Assembly (NCBI RefSeq): GCF_900129725.1 | Contig: NZ_FQWQ01000003.1 | Coordinates: 468,686-532,685, forward strand | Origin: Chryseolinea serpens | Lineage (GTDB): Bacteria; Bacteroidota; Bacteroidia; Cytophagales; Cyclobacteriaceae | Direction: 5' to 3' | DNA length: 64,000 nucleotides | Shown: in pieces, positions 1 to 8,719 of the stretch | Numbering within the stretch: position 1 is the first letter of the stretch | How the letters are laid out: the number at the start of each line of letters is the position of its first letter | The notes under the pieces: model-generated | Database searches by the model: none | Told to the model about the DNA's origin: nothing | Seen by the model: only the letters and a program-made list of their open reading frames with translations | Translations under genes and position numbers: made by a program

Positions 1-295
1 CGCGGAGACGGAAGTTCAGTTTTTCTTCCAGGAATTCTTCAGTTGCCGTGGTGGTAGGCTTGGGCATGCGCTCGTAGAACTTGGAGATCTCGATCTGCTC
101 GCGGTTCTCGAACACTTCCTCCAGGTTGTCTACCGTGGTGGCAAATTCGGCCAGCTTGTTGTTGAGCTCTTCCTTGATGTTGACGGCGATCTGGCGCGCG
201 CGCTTCGAAATAACCACTACCGACTCATAGATGTTGCCGGTCTGGGCTGCGATCTTCTCTACATCGCGTGTAACTACAGATGATTGAACTGCCAT
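1..295 (-). CDS. rpoZ: DNA-directed RNA polymerase subunit omega (partial, C-terminus outside window)
   Basis: The reverse strand from an ATG at 295 stays open to the window edge for 98 codons. The product begins MAVQSSVVTRDVEKIA and contains NIYESVVVISKRARQI, the Rpb6/omega-type core seen in Bacteroidota omega subunits. Omega helps assemble and stabilise the RNA polymerase core. Only 4 bp separate it from the stop of the upstream bamD gene, and the order bamD-rpoZ is common in this phylum, so the two are probably cotranscribed. The C-terminus is cut by the window edge. Identification rests on sequence resemblance plus gene order. Confidence 0.85.
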   Translation of the reverse strand, partial: MAVQSSVVTRDVEKIAAQTGNIYESVVVISKRARQIAVNIKEELNNKLAEFATTVDNLEEVFENREQIEISKFYERMPKPTTTATEEFLEEKLNFRLR

Positions 296-299
296 ATTC

Positions 300-1115
300 T
301 TACAGATTATTGTTTTTTGATTTACTGATCTTGGCCAAACTGTCCCCATACATCTTCTCTGCGTCTTCCAGGTAAGTGCTGGTGGGAAAGCGGTCCACGA
401 ATTCTTTATAATGATCCACCACGCCTTTGTAGCGATCCAATTGCTTGGAATAAATGCTTTGCTCGGCCAGGCGGTATTCCGACGAGATCACCAGGTAGTA
501 GGTGCGTTCCAGGTATTTCGAATCGGGGAAATTGTCTTTAAAGTTGGTCAGGGCCACAATGGCGGCCTTGTAGCTGCGCATGCGGTAGTACTGGTAGGCA
601 TTCTCAAAGCCCTTTTTCTCCAGCTTTTCCTGGGTAGCCACGATCACCTCGATGGCCTTGTCGCGGAAACTGCTTTGGGGATAGCGGTTCAGGAACAGCT
701 GCATGGCCGCCATGGCGTCTTTGCTGCTGGATTGGTCCAGGTTGGCGTTTGGCGATGACTCGTACAGCGAATAGGCATACATATACCGCGCTTCCTCGGC
801 CATGGCACTGCGGCCGTAGGTCTCATAGAAGGTCTTGAACTGCTCGGAGGCCAACAGGTACAGTTTGTCGTAAAACTGGCAATAGGCCAGGTAAAACTGC
901 ACTTTTTCACCCTCCGGGAGACCGCGAACGATGGGGATGATCTGCTCGAACAACACGGAAGCCTTATAATAGTCTTTCTTGTTGTTGTAGTAGTTCAACG
1001 CCGCGTCGTATTTCACGCGCCAATCCGCGCTTTTTTCAATCCTGCGGAATTTACTACAGGAAGCCGCCACGATCAGGATCAGCGCAAGGGAAAGAATGGA
1101 GGATACTCGTTGCAT
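300..1115 (-). CDS. bamD: outer membrane protein assembly factor BamD (lipoprotein)
   Basis: BamD is the essential lipoprotein of the BAM complex, which inserts beta-barrel proteins into the outer membrane. From the ATG at 1115 the protein has 271 residues and opens with a lipoprotein signal ending in VAASC (Cys20), followed by TPR-like helices such as ALNYYNNKKDYYKASVLFEQI and a later YQYYRMRSYKAAIVAL. An upstream in-frame ATG at 1160 would bury the signal peptide, and a perfect TAnnTTTG promoter box lies at 1123-1130 between the two, so the 1115 start is preferred. It sits just upstream of rpoZ and next to other envelope genes. Confidence 0.88.
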   Translation of the reverse strand: MQRVSSILSLALILIVAASCSKFRRIEKSADWRVKYDAALNYYNNKKDYYKASVLFEQIIPIVRGLPEGEKVQFYLAYCQFYDKLYLLASEQFKTFYETYGRSAMAEEARYMYAYSLYESSPNANLDQSSSKDAMAAMQLFLNRYPQSSFRDKAIEVIVATQEKLEKKGFENAYQYYRMRSYKAAIVALTNFKDNFPDSKYLERTYYLVISSEYRLAEQSIYSKQLDRYKGVVDHYKEFVDRFPTSTYLEDAEKMYGDSLAKISKSKNNNL

Positions 1116-1122
1116 AAGCCCG

Positions 1123-1130
1123 CAAATATA
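1123..1130 (-). promoter_or_regulatory. Bacteroidota -7 box ahead of bamD
   Basis: On the minus strand this reads TATATTTG, a perfect match to the Bacteroidota sigma-A -7 consensus TAnnTTTG. It ends 7 bp before the preferred bamD ATG at 1115, so the transcript would have almost no leader. The -33 position shows only a weak TTTC-like match. Confidence 0.5.
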
Positions 1131-1200
1131 GCATAAGAAGCCAGAACTGGAAAACGTCATTTTTTTGCCTGTAGATGCACGGGCGGCCCAAAAAGTTGAT

Positions 1201-1905
1201 TTATTTTTTCACGATGAGCTTTCGCGTCATCACACCCTCGTCGTCGATATACAGGGTGTAGAAGTAGATTCCGGCGTTCAAATCGTCGGTTTTGATCCGG
1301 ATCAGGTTTTCCAGGCTGGGAAGCTGGTATTCGCCCACCGTGTTACCCAACAGGTTGTGTACCACGATCTTGGCCTTAATCTGGTCGTTCAGGATCTTAT
1401 ACTCCACCTGGGCATGATCCACCACGGGGTTGGGGTAGACGTCGTGCAGGGTGATGAATTTCGAAGTGTACAGGCTCTGTTTTTCGGGCTTTTCCTCCAC
1501 ATCGAAGTTGAGCACGAATTCCACGGGCTGGCCTGGGTTTGACTTGTTGTAGACGATGTATTTCAGTGTGCTGGGCCCCGACACAAAGCCGGCCTCCAGG
1601 GAAATGTTGAGGTTGTTCAGAGTTTGACCTGGTTCCACCTTCACGATGTAATCCTCCACCTTCGAATCCAGGCAATTGTTGTCGACACAGAAATAGTTCT
1701 TTTGGGTGCCGCCGATCTGACCGGTCACTTTGCGGATGATGAGGGTGATGGGTTTTTCGGTGGTGTTGCGGAAGCGGAGGGGAGCCTTGATGGTCTCGCC
1801 GATGATGCCCTTGTAGGACTCCTGGATGCTAGTGAGCTCGAATCCCTGCCCGAACCCCGCAAGGGAGGCAGAAATCAGAATCGCCAACAACCAGAAACGC
1901 TTCAT
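1201..1905 (-). CDS. secreted protein with T9SS type A sorting domain
   Basis: A 234-residue protein. A signal peptide covers about residues 1-20 (MKRFWLLAILISASLAGFGQ). The middle is a beta-rich domain of about 110 residues with one close cysteine pair (C73 and C78), resembling the small Ig-like domains of exported Bacteroidota proteins. The C-terminal 80 residues begin with the YPNP motif (157-160), run through GIYFYTLYIDDEG and end in a basic KLIVKK. That is the layout of the T9SS type A sorting domain, which directs a protein across the outer membrane. It lies between bamD and the OstA-like gene on the same strand. The function of the middle domain is unknown. Confidence 0.8.
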   Translation of the reverse strand: MKRFWLLAILISASLAGFGQGFELTSIQESYKGIIGETIKAPLRFRNTTEKPITLIIRKVTGQIGGTQKNYFCVDNNCLDSKVEDYIVKVEPGQTLNNLNISLEAGFVSGPSTLKYIVYNKSNPGQPVEFVLNFDVEEKPEKQSLYTSKFITLHDVYPNPVVDHAQVEYKILNDQIKAKIVVHNLLGNTVGEYQLPSLENLIRIKTDDLNAGIYFYTLYIDDEGVMTRKLIVKK

Positions 1906-2088
1906 ACCCAGGGTCTATATGTATTTCACAAAATTTAAACATTTTAACCGGACCTCATAATAGAAACAGAACTTTTTCGTTGCCGGACACGACTTTTTTT
2001 CCACACAAACGATTTCGCCATTTCATAACGGTTTTGCATCCCCTGTCTCCGGGGGGTGGCGAAATCTGTTGTTACCAGAATGTTAACC

Positions 2089-3675
2089 TTAGGGTTGGAT
2101 GGACGGGCTCTTGCGGTGAAAGGGTTTCACCACGTCTTCGCGCTTGGGTTTCTTGTCGCCTTTCCAGGAGAAACCCTTTAGCGTCATGTCCTCTTTCTTC
2201 AATTCGTGAGGCGGAATAAACCGCGCTTCAGGACGGGTATAGAAACTCAGGTTGTTCACTTTGCCCTCGCGGAAGCGGATGAGAATGTTGCTGCAAATGA
2301 TGCGGTTTGTGCCCATGGCTCCCACCGGCTTGTCGGCCTTCTTTTCGCTGAGCGCATAATAAATGCTTTCGCCATTTCCCTCGACATACACCCGGCTGAT
2401 CTTCTTGTCCTGGAAAGTGGCCGTCATCTTGCGGCCACTGATCTGATTGAAGTTGAGTAGCGTATCCTGCGAGATCACAAAGCTGTTCACGTTCATGAAG
2501 AGGCGGTCGATCGTGTTGTTCTTGATGAGCATGCGGATGGTGTCGGCCGTCATCTGGTTGCCCTCTGTCCACAACACCGGGCTTTTGTAGAAGTAGATGG
2601 TGGAGTCGGCCGAGCGGTATTCGAGCGAGTCGGCAAGACCCTGCAGGTCGCCGCGATAAATTTTTACATGGTTGTAGGCCAGCAATCTTTTCTTCTGGGG
2701 ATCGGGACTGTCGATCGACACCAGGGTATCGGCCGAGATGAAAAGGGTGTCGTTGTTGTCGGTGATCTTGGCGAGGTAGGGATTGTTGTACACCTTGGAA
2801 ACGCCCTTAAGTTTATAATAGTCGGAGGCCTGTCCGTAGATGATGATGTTCTCCTTTTTTGAGGTCATGATCACGTTGCCGCGCAGCTTGTATACTTTGC
2901 GGATGTCGTCGAGCGCATAGTCGTCGCCCTCCAATTTGTAGTCGACCGACTCGGCCTCGCCCAGCTTCAGGTCCGAACGACGCGTCTTGGTGTCGTACTC
3001 GCCGTCGTTGTACACAAAGGTGGCGCTGTCCTTGTCCACCACCGTAGTCGGGGTGCGGAAGTAAAGGACTTTGCTGCGCGAATTGTATTGCAAACTATCC
3101 GACGTCATCGTATAGTCGGGGTTCTTCACGTGCACGTTTTTTTTGAACGACGCCATGTTAGACGTCAGGTTGTAATAGCCTTTCACACTGGTGAGCACGT
3201 TGATGCTGTCCACCAGCTTGCCGTTGTTGTAATAGTAGGCCGTATTCTTGGGGCGGTCAAAATCCAGGAAGTCGGTATAAAGCGTGGAGGTAGCCAGTTT
3301 TGTGAACACCACGTTGTTGCGCAGTTTGGCCAGTTTGAGATTGCCGTCGTATTCCAGCTTGTTGCCCGTGATGGTCACTGAGTCGCCCTCCAGGATGCGC
3401 ACCTTGCCGAAGGCCTCGATGTAGTTTCTTTTCTTGAAAAAGTGGGCGGAATCGCAATAGATGGTGGTGGTGTTCTGGACGAAGATCACGTTGCCGATCA
3501 CACGGTCGAAACGGTCCTCGCCGGCCTTGCCGCCTTGGAGCCGGTCGGCCTGTTTCAGCTTTACTTTTTTCTGGGCATACGCCGAATTCATGCCCGAAAA
3601 CAAGGCAATAGCCACCAGGACGAGGCATTTCATCCCCCAGGAAAAGCGTGCGCGCGAAGTATAGCGTAGGTCCAT
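2089..3675 (-). CDS. OstA-like protein (LptA/LptD N-domain family)
   Basis: A 528-residue exported protein. It opens with a hydrophobic signal (KCLVLVAIALFSGMNSAYAQ) and continues with repeated short beta segments of the OstA/LptA type, such as VIGNVIFVQNTTTIYCDSAHFF, split here by CDSA and EAFGKVRILEGDSVTITG. This beta-jellyroll fold carries lipopolysaccharide between the membranes, so a role in LPS transport or periplasmic scaffolding is inferred. The C-terminus (KKPKREDVVKPFHRKSPSIQP) is basic. The ATG at 3675 is used because a TAGCTTGC box lies about 12 bp before it; the ATG at 3633, directly before the signal peptide, is the main alternative. It is divergent from tilS. Confidence 0.8.
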   Translation of the reverse strand: MDLRYTSRARFSWGMKCLVLVAIALFSGMNSAYAQKKVKLKQADRLQGGKAGEDRFDRVIGNVIFVQNTTTIYCDSAHFFKKRNYIEAFGKVRILEGDSVTITGNKLEYDGNLKLAKLRNNVVFTKLATSTLYTDFLDFDRPKNTAYYYNNGKLVDSINVLTSVKGYYNLTSNMASFKKNVHVKNPDYTMTSDSLQYNSRSKVLYFRTPTTVVDKDSATFVYNDGEYDTKTRRSDLKLGEAESVDYKLEGDDYALDDIRKVYKLRGNVIMTSKKENIIIYGQASDYYKLKGVSKVYNNPYLAKITDNNDTLFISADTLVSIDSPDPQKKRLLAYNHVKIYRGDLQGLADSLEYRSADSTIYFYKSPVLWTEGNQMTADTIRMLIKNNTIDRLFMNVNSFVISQDTLLNFNQISGRKMTATFQDKKISRVYVEGNGESIYYALSEKKADKPVGAMGTNRIICSNILIRFREGKVNNLSFYTRPEARFIPPHELKKEDMTLKGFSWKGDKKPKREDVVKPFHRKSPSIQP

Positions 3676-3748
3676 AAAAAACGTTGCAAGCTACGACGCT
3701 AAACGCGAAAATCGTAACCCCCGGGCCTAGTTATCGGGGGTGATGTCG

Positions 3749-3756
3749 TACCTTTG
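3749..3756 (+). promoter_or_regulatory. Bacteroidota -7 box ahead of tilS
   Basis: Reads TACCTTTG, a perfect TAnnTTTG match, and ends 5 bp before the tilS ATG at 3762. This implies a leaderless or nearly leaderless tilS mRNA. I see no clear -33 TTTG. Confidence 0.45.
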
Positions 3757-3761
3757 CTGCC

Positions 3762-5099
3762 ATGCTGGAGCAATTTCTGAACCACATTGAACGGTTCGCG
3801 CTCTGCCGGCGCGAAGATCCCATTTTGCTGGCCGTGAGCGGTGGCGTGGATTCCATGGCCATGCTCCACCTGTTCACCGCGGCAGGCTTCACCGTGGGTG
3901 TCGCCCACTGCAATTTTCAACTGCGGGGCAAAGATTCTGATGGCGACGAGGATTTTGTCGTCCAGGCCTGCAAGACCCTGAACGTTCCCGTGTTTGTGCA
4001 CCGCTTCGAAACAGATGCCTATGCCTGGGAGAATGGGCTCTCCACCCAAATGGCCGCCCGCGAATTGCGCTACGCCTGGTTTGACGACCTGATGGAGATC
4101 CACTACTACTCGGCCCTGGCCACCGGCCATCATTTCGATGACTCGATGGAGACCATCCTCCTCAACATCACCCGCGGCGCTGCCACCGACGGCATGGCCG
4201 GCATCCCGGTCAAGAATGGCCGCGTGATCCGCCCGCTGTTGTTTGCTACCCGCGCGCAAGTGGAAAAATATGCCGCCGAACATCGCCTGAAATGGCGCGA
4301 AGACAAGAGCAACCTGACCGACGACTACCAGCGAAATTTTATCCGCCACAAGATCATCCCCCAACTCAAGGAGCTCAACCCCTCCCTGGAGACCACCTGG
4401 CAAAACGGCATCGAAAAAATACAAGGCGAACTGGCGATCCTGCACGATGCATTTGACGCCTGGTGTGTAAAGAACATCACCCGAACGCAGGATAAGATCG
4501 CCATCGATAAGAAAGGACTTAACCATGGTGCGCAAGTCAACGCGTTGCTGTGGCGCTTCATAAAAACGTATGGGTTCAACTATGAACAGACGCGCGAGAT
4601 CATCCACGCGTTGAATGGCCAGCCCGGCAAGAAATTTTTAGCGCCTGCTTTTCTGTTGGTCGTGGACCGAGAAAATATCTTCATCACGCCGCGAAGCGAA
4701 GATTGGGATGAGCAGCACATTGGCACCCTGGCCGGTCGCCACACCCTCGGGCCGTGGGAGCTGAGCCTGGAAAATACAGCGCCGGCGGTGCGGGGCAACG
4801 ATCCGCGCGAAGCCGTACTCGATGCCACACACCTGCAGTTTCCCCTGGTGTGGCGCAAGTGGCGGGCAGGCGATTTCTTTCATCCCCTGGGCATGGATCA
4901 CAAAAAGAAGCTGAGCGATTTTTTTATCGACAAGAAGTTGAGTGTGGCCGACAAAGAGACGATCACCGTGTTGGAGTCGGCCGGGCAGATCGTTTGGGTG
5001 GTCGGGCACCGGATCGACGACCGCTTCAAAGTGACCCCCCAGACCCAACGCGCACTGCGGTTTGTCCTGACCGATCACGCGGAAAAACCACGAGCTTAA
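3762..5099 (+). CDS. tilS: tRNA(Ile)-lysidine synthetase TilS
   Basis: TilS attaches lysine to C34 of the CAU-anticodon tRNA-Ile, using ATP, so that the tRNA reads AUA as isoleucine. The 445-residue product has the PP-loop nucleotide-binding motif SGGVDS at 26-31. It also has the family signatures GHHFDDSMETILLNITRG near 121 and EDKSNLTDDYQRNFIRH near 180, and a C-terminal TilS_C-like region (FHPLGMDHKKKLSDFFIDKK). The length is normal for the family. It is transcribed divergently from the OstA-like gene. Downstream are about 250 bp without a gene, holding the 12-bp palindrome TGTCCCGGGACA at 5181-5192. Confidence 0.95.
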   Translation: MLEQFLNHIERFALCRREDPILLAVSGGVDSMAMLHLFTAAGFTVGVAHCNFQLRGKDSDGDEDFVVQACKTLNVPVFVHRFETDAYAWENGLSTQMAARELRYAWFDDLMEIHYYSALATGHHFDDSMETILLNITRGAATDGMAGIPVKNGRVIRPLLFATRAQVEKYAAEHRLKWREDKSNLTDDYQRNFIRHKIIPQLKELNPSLETTWQNGIEKIQGELAILHDAFDAWCVKNITRTQDKIAIDKKGLNHGAQVNALLWRFIKTYGFNYEQTREIIHALNGQPGKKFLAPAFLLVVDRENIFITPRSEDWDEQHIGTLAGRHTLGPWELSLENTAPAVRGNDPREAVLDATHLQFPLVWRKWRAGDFFHPLGMDHKKKLSDFFIDKKLSVADKETITVLESAGQIVWVVGHRIDDRFKVTPQTQRALRFVLTDHAEKPRA

Positions 5100-5348
5100 T
5101 ATCACTTTGATGGGGATGACACACGGTGTGTGAATGTGTCGTGTGTGTTTATAACCGCCTGTCTATCAATCGTCCCCCAGTGTCCCGGGACATGCTTGTC
5201 AGGCGTCGGGCCCGCCGGTTGGGAGTGTCGCCTTTTGCAAGAAAATATTTCCAAAATCCTGCCTTATGTATAACTTGCCGCGCCTATTCAGAAAGGCCCC
5301 CAGGAAAGAGCATCATTTCTTAAACATAACTTTAAACATATTCTAACA

Positions 5349-6278
5349 ATGAAAGTAACTGTAGTTGGCGCTGGCAATGTGGGCGCTACATGTGCCGATG
5401 TGCTGGCCTACCGCGAAGTGGCCAACGAAATCGTGTTGGTGGACATCAAGGAAGGACTGGCCGAAGGCAAGGCTCTTGATATCTGGCAGAAAGCCCCCAT
5501 CGACCTGTACGACAGCCGTACGGTAGGTGCCACCAATGACTATTCCAAATCCGCCAACTCGGATGTGGTGGTGATCACCTCGGGCCTGCCGCGCAAACCG
5601 GGCATGAGCCGCGACGACCTTATCGGGACCAACGCCGGCATCGTGAAGTCGGTAACGGAAAACATCATCCGCTATTCTCCCAACGCCATCGTCATCGTAG
5701 TATCCAACCCGTTGGATGTGATGACCTACCAGGCGCACCTCACCTCGCGTCTGCCCCGCACCCGCATCATGGGCATGGCCGGCATCCTGGACACAGCACG
5801 CTATCGTGCGTTCCTGGCTGAAGCCCTCAACGTTTCTCCCAAAGATATCCAAGCCATCCTGTTGGGCGGCCACGGCGATACGATGGTGCCGCTGCCTCGC
5901 TACACAACGGTTGCTGGTATCCCTGTAACGGAATTGATCGATAAAGATAAACTCAACGCCATTTTGGAAAGAACCAAAGTGGGTGGCGGAGAACTGGTGA
6001 AACTCATGGGTACTTCGGCATGGTATGCTCCTGGAAGCGCTGCTGCGCAGATGGTGGAAGCTATCGTGAAGGATCAGCGCCGCGTGTTCCCGGTTTGTAT
6101 TAAGCTGGAAGGTGAGTATGGTATCAAGGATTGCTACCTGGGCGTGCCTGTAGTGTTGGGCAAGAACGGTGTGGAGAAGATCATTGAGCTTGACTTGAAT
6201 AGCGAAGAGAAAGCACTGATGGAATCCAGCCGCAAGGCGGTGAGAGAAGTGATGGACGTGTTGGAGAAATTGGGATAA
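5349..6278 (+). CDS. mdh: malate dehydrogenase (LDH-like, NAD-dependent)
   Basis: Interconverts malate and oxaloacetate with NAD in the TCA cycle. The 309-residue protein starts with the Rossmann motif VTVVGAGNVGATCAD. It carries the malate-type substrate loop LPRKPGMSRDDL (the first Arg distinguishes MDH from lactate dehydrogenase) and the catalytic-His segment GGHGDTMVPLP near 173. Length and motifs fit the tetrameric LDH-like MDH common in Bacteroidota. A near-consensus TAACTTTA box lies at 5327-5334, and a strong hairpin terminator follows at 6302. It appears to be a single-gene unit. Confidence 0.96.
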   Translation: MKVTVVGAGNVGATCADVLAYREVANEIVLVDIKEGLAEGKALDIWQKAPIDLYDSRTVGATNDYSKSANSDVVVITSGLPRKPGMSRDDLIGTNAGIVKSVTENIIRYSPNAIVIVVSNPLDVMTYQAHLTSRLPRTRIMGMAGILDTARYRAFLAEALNVSPKDIQAILLGGHGDTMVPLPRYTTVAGIPVTELIDKDKLNAILERTKVGGGELVKLMGTSAWYAPGSAAAQMVEAIVKDQRRVFPVCIKLEGEYGIKDCYLGVPVVLGKNGVEKIIELDLNSEEKALMESSRKAVREVMDVLEKLG

Positions 6279-6301
6279 TTTTTCTTAAGGTATATAAAAT
6301 G

Positions 6302-6330
6302 AAAAGCCGGGTTTGCGCCCGGCTTTTTTT
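6302..6330 (+). terminator. rho-independent terminator of mdh
   Basis: A perfect 10-bp stem (AAAAGCCGGG and CCCGGCTTTT) with a 6-nt loop, followed by a T run. It lies 23 bp after the mdh stop. Confidence 0.9.
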
Positions 6331-6548
6331 GTTTAGGGGAAGCCCTCGTCATGTCGCAGGCACGAATGCTCTTAGGAACTACGCCAGTAGTTCAAGACAT
6401 CCCGAGTTTCGAGAGCACGGAGAGCGGATATGCTAAGCACGAGATAAAACGAAGACTGGTAAACACCGAGAGTGTTATGCCCCTTGGAATCCGCATAGTC
6501 CCGAGGCGGAGACTATGCGGGGGCGTATGGCCCAGCTTTTTTTGTTTA
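6322..6548. repeat. 213-bp hairpin-rich insert bounded by 14-bp direct repeats
   Basis: The 14-mer GCTTTTTTTGTTTA occurs at 6322-6335, on the tail of the mdh terminator, and again exactly at 6535-6548. Between the copies are three clear hairpins: GAACTAC/GTAGTTC (6376-6393), AACAC/GTGTT (6462-6476) and a perfect 10-bp CCGCATAGTC/GACTATGCGG (6491-6520). A short GGGC/GCCC stem then leads into the second T run. The small open frame inside matches no family I recognise. It could be a structured RNA ending in a terminator, or the footprint of a small inserted element. Confidence 0.5.
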
Positions 6549-6576
6549 CTTCAGAATGAAACAGTTAAATTGAACC

Positions 6577-6939
6577 ATGTCCCTGACGATGAATCCCCCG
6601 CCGCTTTCAGAAGCCGTGGAAATATTCTTATCACGCGTTGACTTTACTTTGCCAGAAGGATACGAGAGATTTATCCGGAGCTCAAACGGAGCAGAAGGTT
6701 TTCTGAAAAACGCTTACGTTATACTTTGGCCGATAGAAGACTTGTTCACCCACAACGAAGGCTATCGGGTTGAGGAGTACGCTCCCGGATTCTTCATCAT
6801 CGGATCTGATGGTGGAGGCACTTCATATGCTGTGGATAAACAAACAGGAGCGTTGTATGAAATGCCATTTATTGGCATGTCGCGGGAAGAAGCTTCGTGG
6901 GTGGCAAAGGATTTTGATGATTTTATTGATAGGGCCTGA
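6577..6939 (+). CDS. SMI1/KNR4 family protein
   Basis: A 120-residue soluble protein with the SMI1/KNR4 fold. It shows LPEGYERFIRSSNGAEGF near the N-terminus, where the family's YxxFLxxxNG motif falls, then a WPIEDL segment and FIIGSDGGGTSYAVD (the family's IGSdGGGe motif). The C-terminus is an acidic DFDDFIDRA helix. Many members of this family are immunity proteins of contact-dependent or polymorphic toxins, but no toxin gene is next to it here, so it may be an orphan immunity gene or a housekeeping relative. The ATG at 6589 is an alternative start. It lies directly downstream of the 213-bp direct-repeat segment. Confidence 0.8.
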   Translation: MSLTMNPPPLSEAVEIFLSRVDFTLPEGYERFIRSSNGAEGFLKNAYVILWPIEDLFTHNEGYRVEEYAPGFFIIGSDGGGTSYAVDKQTGALYEMPFIGMSREEASWVAKDFDDFIDRA

Positions 6940-7121
6940 AGGTTCAGACTAAAATATTGTGTTCATAATCTTTAATGAATATGCGTTTGTTGGGCGGGCG
7001 ATAGGCTCACGCGCATTGAAACGTTAAGTGCGCGTAGTTTAAAGATCACTCTGTTCAAAGCCTTGGCAGGATTTTTCAAAGCTGCCCGAATGGAAGCCAG
7101 CGCAATTCTCAATCCCTTTTT

Positions 7122-8132
7122 TTACCAAAGGAAATGGAGCGTTAGCGTGCCGACGGTGTGTTTGTAGAGTCCTTTTCGATACGTCGTGCTGTAGGTTTGC
7201 AGGTAAGAAACGCTAAAGTTGCCATGGGAGAGTACTACTCCAAATTGCAAATCCATAACCCGGTGGGCAATGCGCTCGGATGTGTTGTCGGCGCGATCGG
7301 TCGCGGAGCGGGGATAATGTTCGCGGTCGCCTTTCAATAGTGCGTTGTGGACCACAAACGTGTTGATGGGCTTGAACACAAAATAGTACTGCGTTCTTAC
7401 CTGTTTATTGTTCCGCACAAACGCACTGTACTGACTCAGGTATCCATTAAAGTAGGGGGCCATGCGCCCGACCCGCAGCATGGGGTAAATGGCTAGTGCG
7501 TCCATCATACTGCCAACCCGGACTTGGGCGCCTGCATTGATCTCGACGACGTTATGCCATGAAAGCAGATTTTTTTCGGCCGCGAAGTTAACGTTGAGCA
7601 GTGGTTGCGTGTCAAGCTGGTTATCCCAGCCCATCGGCTTTTGATAATGGATCAGCTTGTGCATGGCGGTTTGCGTTTGTTGTGCCAACGCTGCCGGCCC
7701 GCGCACGCCCGCGACGAGTTCCGTCTGGTAGCTGAACTTCTTCGTGGGATTGAATGAATAATGAGAACGCATGGCGAATAGCGCGCCGGCGTATGCATAG
7801 TCGTTGGGTTGATATTCCGGGATGCTGATGTTGTTGGGCGTCACCATCAGTTGCACCACGCTCCAGCCGTAGACGTCGACACTGCCTTCTCCCGCTTTGG
7901 GCAACAGTTTATCGAGAAAAAAATGATGCTGCTTTTTACGTTGGTAGAAGAGGTCCATGCGTGTGCCGTTGGTATAGGCGCGGTCTGTTCCATGGCCCGT
8001 GACGTTTAGAAAATCGTTGTCTTCATAGAACCGGAATAACTTACTCGGTGCCGTGGACTGGGCATGTACATGAGCCGTAAACAAAAGCAGAAAGCTCAGT
8101 ACAAAACTGGCGCATATGGTGAAAGACTTCAT
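7122..8132 (-). CDS. lipid A deacylase LpxR family protein
   Basis: A 336-residue outer-membrane protein with a clear signal peptide (MKSFTICASFVLSFLLLFTA, then HVHAQ). LpxR enzymes remove the 3'-linked acyloxyacyl group from lipid A at the cell surface. The family signature is visible at the start of the mature chain: FRFYEDNDFLN followed by GTDRAYTNGTRMDL. A second conserved stretch reads PNDYAYAGALFAMRSHY. The remainder is alternating beta strands ending in an aromatic residue (TLHFLW), as in outer-membrane barrels. Length is near the family norm. Actual deacylase activity is an inference. It is a lone gene on this strand. Confidence 0.82.
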   Translation of the reverse strand: MKSFTICASFVLSFLLLFTAHVHAQSTAPSKLFRFYEDNDFLNVTGHGTDRAYTNGTRMDLFYQRKKQHHFFLDKLLPKAGEGSVDVYGWSVVQLMVTPNNISIPEYQPNDYAYAGALFAMRSHYSFNPTKKFSYQTELVAGVRGPAALAQQTQTAMHKLIHYQKPMGWDNQLDTQPLLNVNFAAEKNLLSWHNVVEINAGAQVRVGSMMDALAIYPMLRVGRMAPYFNGYLSQYSAFVRNNKQVRTQYYFVFKPINTFVVHNALLKGDREHYPRSATDRADNTSERIAHRVMDLQFGVVLSHGNFSVSYLQTYSTTYRKGLYKHTVGTLTLHFLW

Positions 8133-8719
8133 AAAGTCGCTACATTAAACAGTTGTTCAAATTCAACCGATGTATACGAAAACGGTTTTAAAAAGTAGCG
8201 TGTGCACAGATGTGTTTCAGTTACCTTTTTGTAACCCGGTACACGCACGACCTGCAAGACAAAATTTCACCCATCGGGACAATTACAAATCCGAAGGTCG
8301 TTCAAGCCACTCAGCAAAGCGTTCAAGCTTCACTCAAACATTTTCGGTTCAACAGAATCTGAAATGAGCCTCGTGGCATCTTTCAACTTCAAGTCGTTGC
8401 CAGGCTCTAGTGATCTATTCTGTATGAAGTGGGTTTGTTGTTGCCGTTCACATCTTTAAAGGCGCGGGCCCCATCCTCGTATCGAAGACTTTGAAAGAAT
8501 ATGAAAAATTTTTGGGCGAATATGAGTTTGTCCGCATGCGGGGGTCCCCGGCCCCGGAGCGGAGCTATGTAATGCATCGCGAACATAAGCGCACGATACG
8601 TGCTATCGCAATGCACGATGAGAACCGGAGGGAGTTAGTGTGATGGGCCTTGCAGTCTTCCTGGTATTCCTATTGCAAATTATTTTCAGCTATCTTGGCT
8701 GGCATAATTTTAGACTCCT
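8133..8719. other. 587-bp gene-free stretch
   Basis: Open frames here are short and show no signal peptide, motif or family resemblance. The segment 8540-8570 is GC-rich (GGGGGTCCCCGGCCCCGGAG). A near-consensus -7 box (TATCTTGG) lies around 8692, shortly before the small secreted gene at 8720. I see nothing else. Confidence 0.4.

Noticed and set aside
5181-5192. Perfect 12-bp palindrome TGTCCCGGGACA between tilS and mdh
   Set aside because: A 12-bp palindrome is expected by chance more than once in 64 kb, and no second copy or nearby regulator was seen.
5126-5323. 65-codon frame between tilS and mdh
   Set aside because: Cys/Arg-rich, no family resemblance and no promoter box; probably non-coding.
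8407-8616. 69-codon reverse frame in the gene-free stretch at 8.4 kb
   Set aside because: No signal, no motif, and no promoter box at a sensible distance.
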